A stretch of 64,000 nt of DNA from JACKFE01 sp050248735 (GTDB taxonomy: Bacteria > Nitrospirota > Nitrospiria > Nitrospirales > UBA8639): positions 620,001 to 684,000 of the forward strand of contig JBFWRU010000001.1 of NCBI GenBank assembly GCA_050248735.1, written 5' to 3'. Position numbers and translations under genes: made by a program. Positions within the stretch are counted from its first letter, which is position 1. Every line of letters starts with the position of its first letter. Below, in pieces: positions 52,408-61,970 of the stretch. The notes beneath the pieces are model-generated. The model searched no databases. It was not told the DNA's origin and saw only the letters and a program-made list of their open reading frames with translations.

Positions 52408-52766
52408 TCAACGAATCCTTACAGTTAAAAAAAAATTCTAATGACGGATCCAAGTGAAGTCAATGAAGCCCAGTCCCGTGGGGCTTTTTTCTTTTTAGTT
52501 TTTACAGGGACCAATGATTCCAGGTAAAGAAAATCTACAGATTGTGGTAGATAGGGGAGTGGCACCATAATTCGCAAAAATTGGGTATAACCTTGTGGAT
52601 AAACCTCGATTGATACTATGAGAGGCTATTGTGACGCGCTCATGCACAGATTGCCTGTTTGATAAGCATAGTGGAGAGTGTGAGGTAATAACCCCATTAG
52701 TTGGTCAAGCGGATGAACCGGGCAAATGATCAAATAATATGACATATTTTGAAGGAGGTTCCCAGG
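52408..52766. other. 359-bp region between dnaE and the YbjQ-like gene
   Basis: Divergent promoters for dnaE (leftward) and the gene at 52767 (rightward) should lie here. A terminator-like hairpin on the plus strand is at 52467-52490. I see no supported coding frame. Confidence 0.5.
52467..52490 (+). terminator. Terminator-like hairpin in the dnaE upstream region
   Basis: AGCCC and GGGCT pair around a nine-base loop, followed by six T, a C and five more T. It points rightward, although no rightward gene lies before it. It could end a short transcript antisense to the dnaE leader, or be chance. The stem is short. Confidence 0.45.
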
Positions 52767-53087
52767 ATGCTGTTAACGACGACGCCAACGGTTGAAGGCA
52801 GGAGGATCAAAGAATATCTGGGCGTGGTGACCGGGGAGGCCATTTTGGGAACAAATTTTTTTAAAGATTTTTTTGCCAATATTCGTGACATTGTGGGCGG
52901 TCGATCCGGGGCCTATGAAAAGGAGTTACGTCGTGCACGAGAAACGGCGTTTCAGGAAATTCAGGAAGAAGCCTTAAAAGTTGGAGCAAATGCGATTGTG
53001 GGCATCGATTTGGACTATGAGGTAATGGGAGAAACCGGGAGCATGTTGATGGTGAGCATTAGTGGCACGGCCGTGATTCTGGAATAA
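52767..53087 (+). CDS. ybjQ: YbjQ/DUF74-family protein
   Basis: The 106-residue protein matches the YbjQ family along its length: TTPTVEGRRIKEYLGVVTGE, FFKDFFANIRDIVGGRSGAY, KVGANAIVGIDLDYEV and GSMLMVSISGTAV. The family forms pentamers, has been annotated as a heavy-metal-binding domain, and has no firm function. GGAGG before the ATG at 52767 favours it over an upstream TTG-type start at 52749. It is followed by bacterioferritin in the same direction after 288 bases. Confidence 0.9.
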   Translation: MLLTTTPTVEGRRIKEYLGVVTGEAILGTNFFKDFFANIRDIVGGRSGAYEKELRRARETAFQEIQEEALKVGANAIVGIDLDYEVMGETGSMLMVSISGTAVILE

Positions 53088-53375
53088 AAAGCGCAACGGT
53101 AATGGACTTGAAAAAATACTTTGAAGAACGGTGATGTTGAAACTACGGATCAACGAAATTGAGAAAGACAATCAGTGTTAATTGTTTTCACCTACATAAA
53201 ATGATTGACCTTATGAAAATATTATCGATAGAATGAATAAGTTTTGAAGGGAAGAAAAATGTGAATAGGAATTTGTATTTGTCCTCACTGCAGCCTGGCT
53301 CACGGCGCAGGGCAAATTTGATACACGAAGGCCGGTCCCTTGAAAAATGACACCTAATCAACTAAGGAGGAAGGT

Positions 53376-53849
53376 ATGAAAGCCAAAAAAGGGGTAGTCG
53401 AATTTTTAAATAAGGTACTGACGAATGAATTAACCGCCATCAATCAATATTTTCTGCATGGGGAAATGTGTGGGAACTGGGGATATGAATTGCTCCATAA
53501 TGAAATTCGCAAGCATGCTATTGATGAAATGAAGCATGCGGAGCAAATTATTGAACATATTCTGTACTTGGAAGGGTTCCCGAATTTGCAGCGTTTAGGG
53601 ACTCTGAAAATTGGAGAAACGGTTCCGGAACAATTTAAATCGGACTTGGTGTTGGAGCATGATGCGGTTAAGTTATTAACAGAAGCCATTGAACATTGCG
53701 TGAAAGTTGGAGATTTTAATACACGGGCAAAATTGGAAGTGATTCTAACCAGCGAGGAAGAACATATTGATTGGATAGAAACCCAAATGGAAACGATGAA
53801 GCAAGTCGGGGTGGAAAATTATCTCAGCCAGCATATGCATGGAGGGTAA
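53376..53849 (+). CDS. bfr: Bacterioferritin
   Basis: The 157-residue iron-storage protein has the ferroxidase ligands in NELTAINQYFLHGE, DEMKHAEQIIEH and TSEEEHIDWIE. The heme-binding Met of DEMKHA is present, which separates bacterioferritin from plain ferritin. LEGFPNLQRLGTLKIGE is also typical. It would form a 24-subunit cage that oxidises and stores iron. AAGGAGGAAGGT precedes the start, and a strong terminator follows at 53879, so it is a single-gene unit. No bfd or Fe-regulator is adjacent. Confidence 0.95.
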   Translation: MKAKKGVVEFLNKVLTNELTAINQYFLHGEMCGNWGYELLHNEIRKHAIDEMKHAEQIIEHILYLEGFPNLQRLGTLKIGETVPEQFKSDLVLEHDAVKLLTEAIEHCVKVGDFNTRAKLEVILTSEEEHIDWIETQMETMKQVGVENYLSQHMHGG

Positions 53850-53878
53850 TGCCCCTCGATTGACTTTTTGACGGAACG

Positions 53879-53923
53879 GGCTTTCCGGAACTTAAAAATT
53901 TCCCGGAAAGCCTGTTGTTTTTT
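53879..53923 (+). terminator. Intrinsic terminator of bfr
   Basis: GGCTTTCCGG and CCGGAAAGCC form a perfect ten-base-pair stem with a 14-base AT-rich loop, followed by a T-rich tract at 53913-53923. It ends 74 bases after the bfr stop. Confidence 0.9.
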
Positions 53924-53940
53924 AAGCAGTGCTGGAGGGG

Positions 53941-54651
53941 TCAACCGAATATCCAGGAGCCATGTTGATAGATAACAAAGAGGCCAAGGAGCGTAGTTAA
54001 GATTCCGACACAGGTCTGAATGCCTTGATGGAGCCAGGTGAGGGACTGCGGGGAATACCAGAGAGGAATAGCCATGACCAAAGAAAACAGCCCCATGCCT
54101 AGTGTGGATCCCAAACCAAACATGAGTATGTAGGAAATGGCTTCAGACGGCGAAATGACGGTTTGCAAGGTAAGAACAATCAGAGCGGCCGATCCTGCCA
54201 TTCCATGCATCAATCCCACTAAAAGTGCTCGGTAGGGAAATCCGACCGGGTGGGCATGTGCATGCGCCATGGGGACAGCATGACTTTCTTTTGTGTGATG
54301 GGTATGGGCATGAAAATGAGGCAGTTCATCGGGGTGTTGGTGAATATGAAAGTGAATTCCTTCCTTCCACATTCTTCTGAGTACATCAAAGCCTAGCCCA
54401 ATTAGCATCACTCCAACGGCACACTCCAAGCCTTCGGCGAATTGCTCAGGAATTACTTTGCCCAAGATTAGGACCATGGAGCTGAACAGCAAAAGGGTCA
54501 AAGTATGCCCGATTCCCCAAGCAAGGCCTTGCCGGATTGTGTGGGATAGGGAATGGCTTCGGATCGCTAGTGATGCCACGGCCGCCGCATGGTCTGCTTC
54601 CAACGCATGTCGCATACCTAACGCAAACCCTAGCCCTAGTAATGTCAGCAT
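53941..54651 (-). CDS. NicO/NiCoT-type nickel-cobalt transporter
   Basis: The 236-residue membrane protein has six hydrophobic segments and the signature GMRHALEADHAAAV (HxxxxDH) of nickel/cobalt permeases. A His-rich cytosolic loop (HIHQHPDELPHFHAHTHH and on) probably binds the metal, as in RcnA/NicO. Direction (uptake or efflux) cannot be told. Cobalt would serve cobalamin made for the CarH-like regulators, but that link is inference. It is convergent with bfr, and the terminator lies in between. Confidence 0.85.
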   Translation of the reverse strand: MLTLLGLGFALGMRHALEADHAAAVASLAIRSHSLSHTIRQGLAWGIGHTLTLLLFSSMVLILGKVIPEQFAEGLECAVGVMLIGLGFDVLRRMWKEGIHFHIHQHPDELPHFHAHTHHTKESHAVPMAHAHAHPVGFPYRALLVGLMHGMAGSAALIVLTLQTVISPSEAISYILMFGLGSTLGMGLFSLVMAIPLWYSPQSLTWLHQGIQTCVGILTTLLGLFVIYQHGSWIFG

Positions 54652-55366
54652 GGCAGGAACCCGTTTTTTGCTGAATGGAGTGTCTGTTTCGATATCATAA
54701 TTACCGGGTTTCCCAATGTCCTATAGGTAGACGAAATTCATAAATATTTGAGCCTTTTAAGATTATGGGAGAAGGAATACTACGAGGTCCCCTGGGTAAA
54801 CGCAAATAGTGTGTTAAGGAATAGGGAGCGGTGAAGAGATATCTGGAGGTTGGGTGAAGATGATAGGCAAACGTGCAGATCAAAATGGTTTTCTGGAGGT
54901 CCCTTGTTTGGAATGTATCCTAAAGGGGAGGCTTGGTTGCTATTCATGATATTAAGGATGAGGAAAGCAAGGCAAAGGGACTGTCCAAGTTCACACTTTT
55001 TTTAAATGCCTCTACTGAGAGTCTCCTAATCTCCCTTGAATTGACCCCGAAAAATAGGGAATCAGCCAAATGCTCAATTGGGTATTCGAAGGAAGGCATG
55101 TTCTCTTGCTCTAAACAAAATGCATGTGCCCTTCTTAAGGAGAATTGGATGCAAGTGGGTCGGGTTTTAACCTTAAGTTGAAATAGGTGGTATCCTTGAA
55201 ATAATTGGTGTTCTAATGTATATGTATATATTTGTACCTTAACTACCTTAATAGCGTTATCCCCAGGATGTTAATAATTAAGATATCCTTTCAATTTGAA
55301 GTTTTTGATTAAAGAATGTGCACAATTCACCATGCTATCACCTCACTTTCTCAAGGATCATTTAGG
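54652..55366. other. 715-bp AT-rich gap before the exopolysaccharide cluster
   Basis: No supported gene. An 82-codon frame at 54933-55181 starts with TTG, lacks a ribosome site and shows no family pattern. The last 150 bases are very AT-rich and probably hold the promoter of the export cluster. I could not find a -24/-12 element there. Confidence 0.5.
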
Positions 55367-56065
55367 ATGAAAATTCATTTTCTTTTGGTCATTGGTCTTC
55401 TCTTCAGTGGATGCACCTCGGATTGGAGTGGCTTAGAAGCTGTAAAAGTTTCTAACCTTGGCCCGAGTGGTTACCCGGAATTAGTTAACAAAGACGGAAA
55501 GGTTGAAGTCAATTCATCCAATAAAAACAATGGGTTAAATGGAAAAAAATCTCAAGAAGATACTTATGTGATTCAACCTGGTGATACCTTAAGCATTAAG
55601 TTCTTTTTCAATCCGGAGTTGAATGAAGAAAATCTTATTGTTCGCCCTGATGGCCGGATTTCTCTTCAACTCATTCATGAAGTTACGGCTGCCAACCTCA
55701 CTGCTCCTCAACTTACCGCTCTCCTGGCCGAAAAATATATGGGACAACTGAAAAATCCGGAGATAGCGGTTATTGTACGGTCAGTGCGAGAGCCTTATAG
55801 AATCTATGTCGATGGGCAAGTTACCAGTCCTGGACAATTTGAAATTGTTGGTTCACTCAGTGTCTTGCAGGCCATTGCTCTTGCTCATGGGATGAAGGAA
55901 GACACCGCGAAAAAAGATGAGGTCGTAGTCATCCGTCGAAACCAGGAAGGACATCCATTTGTCATTAACATCGACCTGAAGGCTGCTCTGACCGGGAAAG
56001 ATTTAAGCCAAGACATACAATTGCTCCCTTATGACTTTGTCTATGTCCCTCGGTCCTTTTGGTAA
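55367..56065 (+). CDS. Wza-like polysaccharide export lipoprotein
   Basis: The 232-residue protein has a lipoprotein signal (LLFSGC, lipid on the Cys at about residue 18), a poly-export domain (YVIQPGDTLSIKFFFNPELN, NLIVRPDGRISL, GQLKNPEIAVIVRS) and a SLBB domain (YVDGQVTSPGQFEIVGS). This is the core of Wza-type outer-membrane export channels, in the form seen in PEP-CTERM/XrtA exopolysaccharide loci. I chose the ATG at 55367. The longer frame from 55316 would hide the lipobox. It opens the export cluster that runs to 61.2 kb. Confidence 0.88.
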   Translation: MKIHFLLVIGLLFSGCTSDWSGLEAVKVSNLGPSGYPELVNKDGKVEVNSSNKNNGLNGKKSQEDTYVIQPGDTLSIKFFFNPELNEENLIVRPDGRISLQLIHEVTAANLTAPQLTALLAEKYMGQLKNPEIAVIVRSVREPYRIYVDGQVTSPGQFEIVGSLSVLQAIALAHGMKEDTAKKDEVVVIRRNQEGHPFVINIDLKAALTGKDLSQDIQLLPYDFVYVPRSFW

Positions 56066-56158
56066 ATCTGGCAAAATGCTTGAAAAGAAGAAAATTCAAT
56101 TTGGTCTTCATTATAATTATCCGGCCATAGGGGTTCGTTTCTATTGAGGCTCATTTGC

Positions 56159-57307
56159 ATGAATAACAATCAAAGACCAGTGGGGATTTTCTCATTTTTT
56201 GGTGGTGGTTACGGCGGTCAAGTATTTACCAAGGTCATACGTTTTGCCGGGTTTTTTCTTGCTGTCTCTTCCTTTATATTCAGTCCATTTTTTCACCAAC
56301 CAGTCTTAGCAGATTCCCCGAAGGCAATGGAGCAACCCTTAGAGCCAGAAATGGGGGAAAGTCCTAGTGGTCAAGTTCCATCGGTTATGCAACAGCAACT
56401 GCATGCTTACCGCAATAAACTTGCCGACTCAGAACAGCAGTTACAGGAATTTCAAAAAAAACATGGAATTATTTCTCTTGAGGAACAACGCGGGCTTCTC
56501 CTTCGTCAACGGCAGGAATTAGATTCTTCGTTGAAAGGGGTTGAAAACCAGATTAAGGGGTATAAGGATAAATTGGAATGGGTGAAAAGCGAAATTAGCC
56601 AGGTGCCTGCCCAGATTCCACTTTCAAGTACCAGTCACGAACAATCAGTTATTAGCTCAGCCAAACAGAATTTGCTCAGTCTTCAACTGCAAGAACAGCA
56701 ATTGCTTGGAAAGTATACGGAATCAAGTCCTCATATTCGGGCACTGCATAGAGAAATGGAGTTAATAGAAGAGTTTATTAAAAAACAAGAGGAAAACCTG
56801 GCTGGCAGCGTCACCACTGGGAAAAACCCGCTTTATGCGGAAATGGAAATGCAGTTATTTCATACTGAGGCCGATCTGGTATCGGCGGAAGCGCAAAGCC
56901 GGGTTATTTTGCAACAAATTCAACAGGTGAATAACGAATTGAATCGGTTAACCGGTTTGACGAATGAACTTGAAAATCTTCGACGGCAGGTCACGGCGGA
57001 TGAAAAAAATTACTTAGCGTATTTAACGAAAGTCGGAACAAGCCCCCCTCAAGATTATACCGTTCAAGTTGGCGATCTCTTAGATATTAAATTCTTTTTC
57101 AACCCTGAATTGAATGAATCGATCATGGTTCGCCAGGATGGCCGTATTGCTATGCAACTCATCGGGGAAATCCCGGTTGTTGGACAAACGGTGGAACAAA
57201 TACGAGTCAATCTCATGAAGGAATATGCCGGGCAATTAAAGAATCCTGAAATTGCCGTTCTCCTTCGCTCCTCCAACGTGCCAGCCGAAGCCACAATCCG
57301 AAGGTAA
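56159..57307 (+). CDS. Chimera of a Wzz-like coiled coil and a Wza-like export domain
   Basis: The 382-residue protein starts with a membrane or signal segment (about residues 28-50). A long coiled coil (about 70-290) resembles that of the Wzz-type gene just downstream, with SEQQLQEFQKKHGI matching SERQLQEFNRKYDL and VTTGKNPLYAEMEM matching VTSGKNPVYQKLEM. It ends with a poly-export domain (about 297-378, VQVGDLLDIKFFFNPELN, GQLKNPEIAVLLRS) nearly the same as the upstream gene. No SLBB domain follows. I know no named family with this order. It might link the inner-membrane regulator to the export pore. Confidence 0.8.
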   Translation: MNNNQRPVGIFSFFGGGYGGQVFTKVIRFAGFFLAVSSFIFSPFFHQPVLADSPKAMEQPLEPEMGESPSGQVPSVMQQQLHAYRNKLADSEQQLQEFQKKHGIISLEEQRGLLLRQRQELDSSLKGVENQIKGYKDKLEWVKSEISQVPAQIPLSSTSHEQSVISSAKQNLLSLQLQEQQLLGKYTESSPHIRALHREMELIEEFIKKQEENLAGSVTTGKNPLYAEMEMQLFHTEADLVSAEAQSRVILQQIQQVNNELNRLTGLTNELENLRRQVTADEKNYLAYLTKVGTSPPQDYTVQVGDLLDIKFFFNPELNESIMVRQDGRIAMQLIGEIPVVGQTVEQIRVNLMKEYAGQLKNPEIAVLLRSSNVPAEATIRR

Positions 57308-57325
57308 TATTTCTTTGAGGAAAAA

Positions 57326-58807
57326 ATGGAAACGGAACATTCATTCTTAGGTGAGGCATTACCCTATCCCTTTGGAAGCTTTCGGGATATTCTGACGGCC
57401 CTTTTTAAGCATCGGTGGAAGTGTGTCATTGCGTTTTGTGTGGTTTTGGGAGGTATGGCAATCTACGTAAATACCTTGATCCCTCTTTATGAAGCCAAGG
57501 CCAGCATAGTTATTAAAATGGGCAGGGAGCACATTTTTCGTCCTGAAGTGGGTCAGATAAATCAAATTGTAAAATTTGATGAGGAAGCAGCCGTCCAATC
57601 TGAAATCAGCATTCTCACTAGTCGGGAACTCATCAGAAGGGTAATTGAGACTTTAGGGGTTGAAAAGGTCTATCCGGAGTTATTGGATCCATCGAAAGGT
57701 ATTCGGAATCCGCTGGAAGTTGGGGTCTCACAATTTGTGTCAGACCTTACTCCCACTTCGGTTAAGGGATCAAATGTGATTGAAGTCACCTATGGAAATC
57801 CCCGTCCCCAGGTGGCAGCCGAGGCCCTTAATTTATTGATTGAATATTTGAAAGAAAAACATCTTCAAATTTTCAGCGATCCAAGGGCTTCCTTTTTAAG
57901 CAATCAGTTGAGGGTATATCAAGACCAACTAGAGACCTCAGAACGACAACTCCAGGAATTCAATAGAAAGTATGATCTTTCCTCCCCTATTGAGGACCAA
58001 CAGAAACGCCTATTAGATCAACGGACCCAAATGGATACCAGTTATAAGCTCACCAAAAACCAAATCCAAGGTCTTCAAAGCCGTATTCAGTCCATCGAAG
58101 CTCAAATGAAAACCATTCCTAAGGAAATGGCTTTATCAAGGACAGAAACCGAGGGAACCTTGGCCAAGGCCAAAGCTGATTTATTCGAGTTGAGACGGAA
58201 GGAGCAAAATCTCTTAACCAGGTACACGGACGAGAGTTTCCCTGTCAAAAATCTTCGGAATGAGATTGCACTGATTGAAGGGTTTATTCAGGAAGAAGAG
58301 AAGAATAACGACCGAAATAACTCCGTGACAAGTGGAAAGAATCCGGTCTATCAGAAGCTCGAAATGGACTGGTTCGGCGCCCAATCAGAGCTTGAAACAT
58401 TGGAAGCCAGTAGTAAGGCCATTTCTTTGCAGATAGAAGAATTAGATCGAAAATTGCAGAGGCTTGATGAATTAAATAAGGAATTATTGATTTTATCCCG
58501 TCAAAAGGAGGCAGCCGGTCAGAATTACAACTTATATCTCCATAAAGTTGAGGAAGCGAAAGTGTCTGAAGAAATGGATCGGCTTAAAATGTCCAATATT
58601 AGTGTTATTCAACATGCCGAGAGACCTACCGGAAAAGCCGGGCGTTCCCCCAATCTCCTTCTCATGGTAGGAGCCATTATGGGAGTATTAGGGGGCATTG
58701 GGTTGGGACTCATATTAGAGTTCTTTGAAGGAGCCTATACCCGTCCGGAACAGGCCGCAAGTGATTTAAACCTTCCTCTATTGGCTTCCTTTAGTCAAAA
58801 GGTATAA
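57326..58807 (+). CDS. Wzz/GNVR-type chain-length determinant protein
   Basis: The 493-residue inner-membrane protein has a Wzz domain with a first membrane segment (about 32-52), long coiled coils (about 190-430), the GNVR-like RLDELNKELLILSRQKEAA, a Pro-rich PTGKAGRSPNLLLM and a second membrane segment (about 448-470). It sets polymer length and contacts the export channel and a cytosolic kinase-like partner. It starts 18 bases after the chimera. There is no fused kinase, and the separate protein at 60417 fills that place. Confidence 0.9.
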   Translation: METEHSFLGEALPYPFGSFRDILTALFKHRWKCVIAFCVVLGGMAIYVNTLIPLYEAKASIVIKMGREHIFRPEVGQINQIVKFDEEAAVQSEISILTSRELIRRVIETLGVEKVYPELLDPSKGIRNPLEVGVSQFVSDLTPTSVKGSNVIEVTYGNPRPQVAAEALNLLIEYLKEKHLQIFSDPRASFLSNQLRVYQDQLETSERQLQEFNRKYDLSSPIEDQQKRLLDQRTQMDTSYKLTKNQIQGLQSRIQSIEAQMKTIPKEMALSRTETEGTLAKAKADLFELRRKEQNLLTRYTDESFPVKNLRNEIALIEGFIQEEEKNNDRNNSVTSGKNPVYQKLEMDWFGAQSELETLEASSKAISLQIEELDRKLQRLDELNKELLILSRQKEAAGQNYNLYLHKVEEAKVSEEMDRLKMSNISVIQHAERPTGKAGRSPNLLLMVGAIMGVLGGIGLGLILEFFEGAYTRPEQAASDLNLPLLASFSQKV

Positions 58808-58850
58808 TCTTTCTTTCCCCCACGAACACACTATCATCCTCACAAACACT

Positions 58851-60407
58851 ATGTACCTGTCATTCTACGGGCTTAAAAAAGAACCTTTTCATACGACTCC
58901 TGACCCGAATTTTCTTTATCTGAGCCCAACCCATAAGGAAGCTCTTGGAGCCATAATCTATGGAATTGAGCAACGGAAAGGATTTATTTCGATTACGGGA
59001 GAAGTGGGAGTAGGAAAAACCACCATTATTCGGGCATACCTTGAAAGACCCACAACCCGGACTCAAAAAACAATCTATATTTTCAATCCGGTGGTTTCCT
59101 TCCATGCGCTCTTGACCACCATTTTTCGTAGTTTAGAGGTTGAGCCCAGGCAAAATGACTTGCCTGAAATGGTTAATCAACTCCATGAGATTTTGATTTC
59201 CGAGTATCGCGCAAACAGCACGGTTGTCCTGGTTATCGATGAAGCTCAAAATATGCCGGTGGAAACTTTGGAGAATCTCCGGATGCTCTCCAATCTGGAG
59301 ACTGTGGCGGATAAACTGATTCAGATTGTTTTAATTGGCCAACCCGAATTAAACACTCTTTTGGACGATCCTAAATTAAAAGCCCTTAAGCAGCGTATTG
59401 CCCTTCGGGCGAACATTTGTCCCCTGACGCCTAAAGAATGCCAGGCCTATATTGAACATCGGGTCAACCTGGCTTCGCATACAGGACATCCCCTGTTTAC
59501 CAAGGATGCGATTAAATTACTCACTCAGCAGGCACAAGGGATTCCACGTCGGCTGAATATTCTTTGTGACAACACACTCATTACCGGCTATGGAAGGCAA
59601 CGAAACCCTGCTACCGTGAGTGAGGTGAAGGAAATCATTGCGGATTTGGATGCTAAAGGTCCCACATTACTGTCAAAGTGGCGTTTTGTAGCTGCTGCGG
59701 CCCTTTTGTTAGCCATTGCATCATTTTTTCTAGTATTTTCTTTTTTTTCCAATAACTTTAGCCCTTCCGGACCAAACCAAAATGATAATTTCAAGGAAAG
59801 CCGTGAAATTAATGGAAAGTACATAGATAAAGCCGAGACTTTGCAACATATGCCAGACAAAAGCCCTGAGATGCTTGATTCTCAGAAAAGCGAGATTTCC
59901 GCTGATAATCTTAAGGTGGAGCCAATCCCTTCCCAAGAGGATTCTCAAAAAATGGCTCTAAATCCCGCCAATTCGGCTAGTGGGTCCCAAGTAGTTGAGA
60001 GGCCTTTAATGAAGGAATCGACTGAGGCTAATTCTTCGAGTGTTACAGTCGAGTCTAGTACTCGTAATGGTTCTCTTAAATTTACTGATCAAATAGCCGA
60101 AAAGGCTATTGCTCCTAGTTCAATTGCTCAGGCACCTCCCCTTCAAGAGGAGGGAAAATCTGTTGGATCCGATGGACAAAATAAAAACAATGAAGGGGAA
60201 TCGCTAAATCAAAAAACACATAAAACGTTTCCCCGAACGAGGTTAGTGAAAAAGGGGGAGAGTCTGAGTAGAATTACACATGAAATTTACGGTTCAAATG
60301 ACCCCGAATATTTAAATTGGGTTCGGGATCATAATTCTGAAATTACTAACCCAGATTTCATTCTGCCTGGGCAACAAATTATCTTACCTGAATATGTGAA
60401 GGAGTAG
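58851..60407 (+). CDS. PEP-CTERM-locus secretion ATPase with C-terminal LysM-like domain
   Basis: The 518-residue protein starts with MYLSFYGLKKEPFHTTPDPN, the standard opening of the ExeA-like ATPase of PEP-CTERM loci (TIGR03015). Walker A is GEVGVGKTT (50-58) and Walker B VVLVIDEAQNM. A single membrane segment (about 277-300) is followed by a Ser/Glu/Lys-rich linker. The C-terminus (about 465-515, VKKGESLSRITHEIYG and DFILPGQQIILP) is LysM-like and would lie in the periplasm. The plain family lacks this tail, which parallels ExeA-type peptidoglycan binding. It may couple ATP use to passage of the export machine through the wall. Confidence 0.87.
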   Translation: MYLSFYGLKKEPFHTTPDPNFLYLSPTHKEALGAIIYGIEQRKGFISITGEVGVGKTTIIRAYLERPTTRTQKTIYIFNPVVSFHALLTTIFRSLEVEPRQNDLPEMVNQLHEILISEYRANSTVVLVIDEAQNMPVETLENLRMLSNLETVADKLIQIVLIGQPELNTLLDDPKLKALKQRIALRANICPLTPKECQAYIEHRVNLASHTGHPLFTKDAIKLLTQQAQGIPRRLNILCDNTLITGYGRQRNPATVSEVKEIIADLDAKGPTLLSKWRFVAAAALLLAIASFFLVFSFFSNNFSPSGPNQNDNFKESREINGKYIDKAETLQHMPDKSPEMLDSQKSEISADNLKVEPIPSQEDSQKMALNPANSASGSQVVERPLMKESTEANSSSVTVESSTRNGSLKFTDQIAEKAIAPSSIAQAPPLQEEGKSVGSDGQNKNNEGESLNQKTHKTFPRTRLVKKGESLSRITHEIYGSNDPEYLNWVRDHNSEITNPDFILPGQQIILPEYVKE

Positions 60408-60416
60408 GGTTTCCTA

Positions 60417-61223
60417 ATGAGTAAGATTTACGATGCTTTGCAAATTGCCTATGAGGAACGTCTCTCCACGGCCAAAAACATTAACCAAACCGTGCCGGTT
60501 GAATCTTCTCAGGCACCGGTCCCCGCATCGGCTCCTCCTTCGACATCATCGACATCAGCTTTAGTCCAGTTTAAACCATCTGCCTCGCTCCAAAGATTTC
60601 ATAAAGAAAATGACCTGCTTCTTCTTGCTCAAAACATAGCGGCTCTGCTTCCAGGACCTGATAAAAATGTGATTCAATTCATTGGTTCCCGGAAAGGCGA
60701 AGGTACATCCACCCTGGTTCGAGAATTTGCGATGGTGGCGGCTCAACACAGCACCAAACCTGTCCTCCTTGTTGAGGCAGACCTCATTAACCCCTCTCAA
60801 TATCAAGCATTTGGCATTCCAGCCAAACCTCCTCTTGACCATGTGTTAAAAGAGGGGAAGGCGATTGAAGGGGTAGCCTCTCAGGTTGATAAATCCAATC
60901 TTTTTCTTGCGACTCTTTCCTCAAAAACTCAGTCGGCCCTGACTGATCGGACATTCCTTAGGCCAACCGAAATGTGGGAATTGGTGCGTGACCAGTTTTC
61001 TCTCATTCTTATTGATTCTTCACCGGCCAGTATCACTTCCGATAGCCTGGCTCTTTGTGAATCGGTAGATGGGATAATCTTGGTTGTGGAAGCAGAAAAA
61101 ACGCGAGCGGTGGTGGCCAAAAACGTGAAGAATTTAATTCTGATGCGGGAAGGGAATCTCTTGGGAATGGTTTTTACGAAACGAAAACTGCACATTCCTG
61201 AATGTTTATACAAATATTTGTAG
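60417..61223 (+). CDS. CpsD/Wzc-like BY-kinase-type protein with altered Walker A
   Basis: The 268-residue protein has a Pro/Ser-rich N-terminal linker (to about 60) and a P-loop fold of the bacterial tyrosine kinase/MinD type. FIGSRKGEGTSTLVREFAMV is the Walker A region, VLLVEADLINPS the A' motif, and FSLILIDSSPA the Walker B motif. The usual GEGKT/S is GEGTST here, so the Lys is replaced. There is no Tyr cluster apart from YKYL at the very end. It is the last gene of the cluster, ten bases after the ATPase. It may act as a regulator rather than an active kinase. Confidence 0.82.
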   Translation: MSKIYDALQIAYEERLSTAKNINQTVPVESSQAPVPASAPPSTSSTSALVQFKPSASLQRFHKENDLLLLAQNIAALLPGPDKNVIQFIGSRKGEGTSTLVREFAMVAAQHSTKPVLLVEADLINPSQYQAFGIPAKPPLDHVLKEGKAIEGVASQVDKSNLFLATLSSKTQSALTDRTFLRPTEMWELVRDQFSLILIDSSPASITSDSLALCESVDGIILVVEAEKTRAVVAKNVKNLILMREGNLLGMVFTKRKLHIPECLYKYL

Positions 61224-61970
61224 GAGAGGCGCTGGTAAGAGGTTCAAAAATCCTTATATGACAGCCAGGTAAAATGTCAGTTTACTGAGATCCTTCCAAC
61301 GCTTGCGTCTGAATCATTATTAGCGCGGCGATTTTCCTTATTATTCCACGTTCTTTATTTTTCCTTTCCAAACCTCTCCATGGGGGTATGCGATGATGCA
61401 GAGACATCTCCCTCTGTCTTATTCAGTTTCCCATATTTCATTGGAAGTCCCGATATATTGCACATCTGCCCAAGAGCAATAGCGAGGCTTTACTGTCGTA
61501 TTACCCCTCAAGATTTTTCGCCGATGGTAATTGTGCGGAAATCACTTTTTGAAAGCGTTTGGGAGGACCGCTCTTAATCGGGACGGTGGTAAATTACTCA
61601 AGCAGTTTTGTCGTGCGCGGCTAGTGGTGCCGGTTTTGTTGGGAAAGCGTTAGGAGTCATTCCTACCGAGGTTTTCTAGCCGCAGACGAGTACATGTTTT
61701 GGCTGTGTCCTGGGCGTTGGCCGTCTCCTTTCAATAGCCTATCCAGGGTGATTTCTTGGCGGTCGATCCTGGATCCCTCTGTGAGCAATGGAAGGGGCCA
61801 GTCATATCAAAATCCTGCTGTTTCTCCACAAACCACAGAACCAATGGGCGATTTTTATAAGCTCATCGCAAGAGGCTATTGAATTTCTCACGAATCCCTT
61901 GTCGATTGGCACTAGTAAATTAAAAGCCATTACAGCCACCTAGTTTTTCGATCAAGTCGTTCTTCAAGAG
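61224..61970. other. 747-bp region without a recognisable gene beside the IS element
   Basis: Short open frames (61380-61577 and 61694-61882) have no ribosome site and no pattern I know. Codon-like composition in several frames suggests an older gene decayed here. I cannot name it. The IS3-family element begins at 61971. Confidence 0.45.

Noticed and set aside
52559..52576. Possible sigma54 promoter (TGGCACCATAATTCGCA) before the YbjQ-like gene
   Set aside because: The GG to GC spacing is one base too long and the -12 half reads TTCGC rather than TTGC.
54933..55181. 82-codon frame before the export cluster
   Set aside because: It starts with TTG, has no ribosome site, and shows no signal, domain or family-like pattern.
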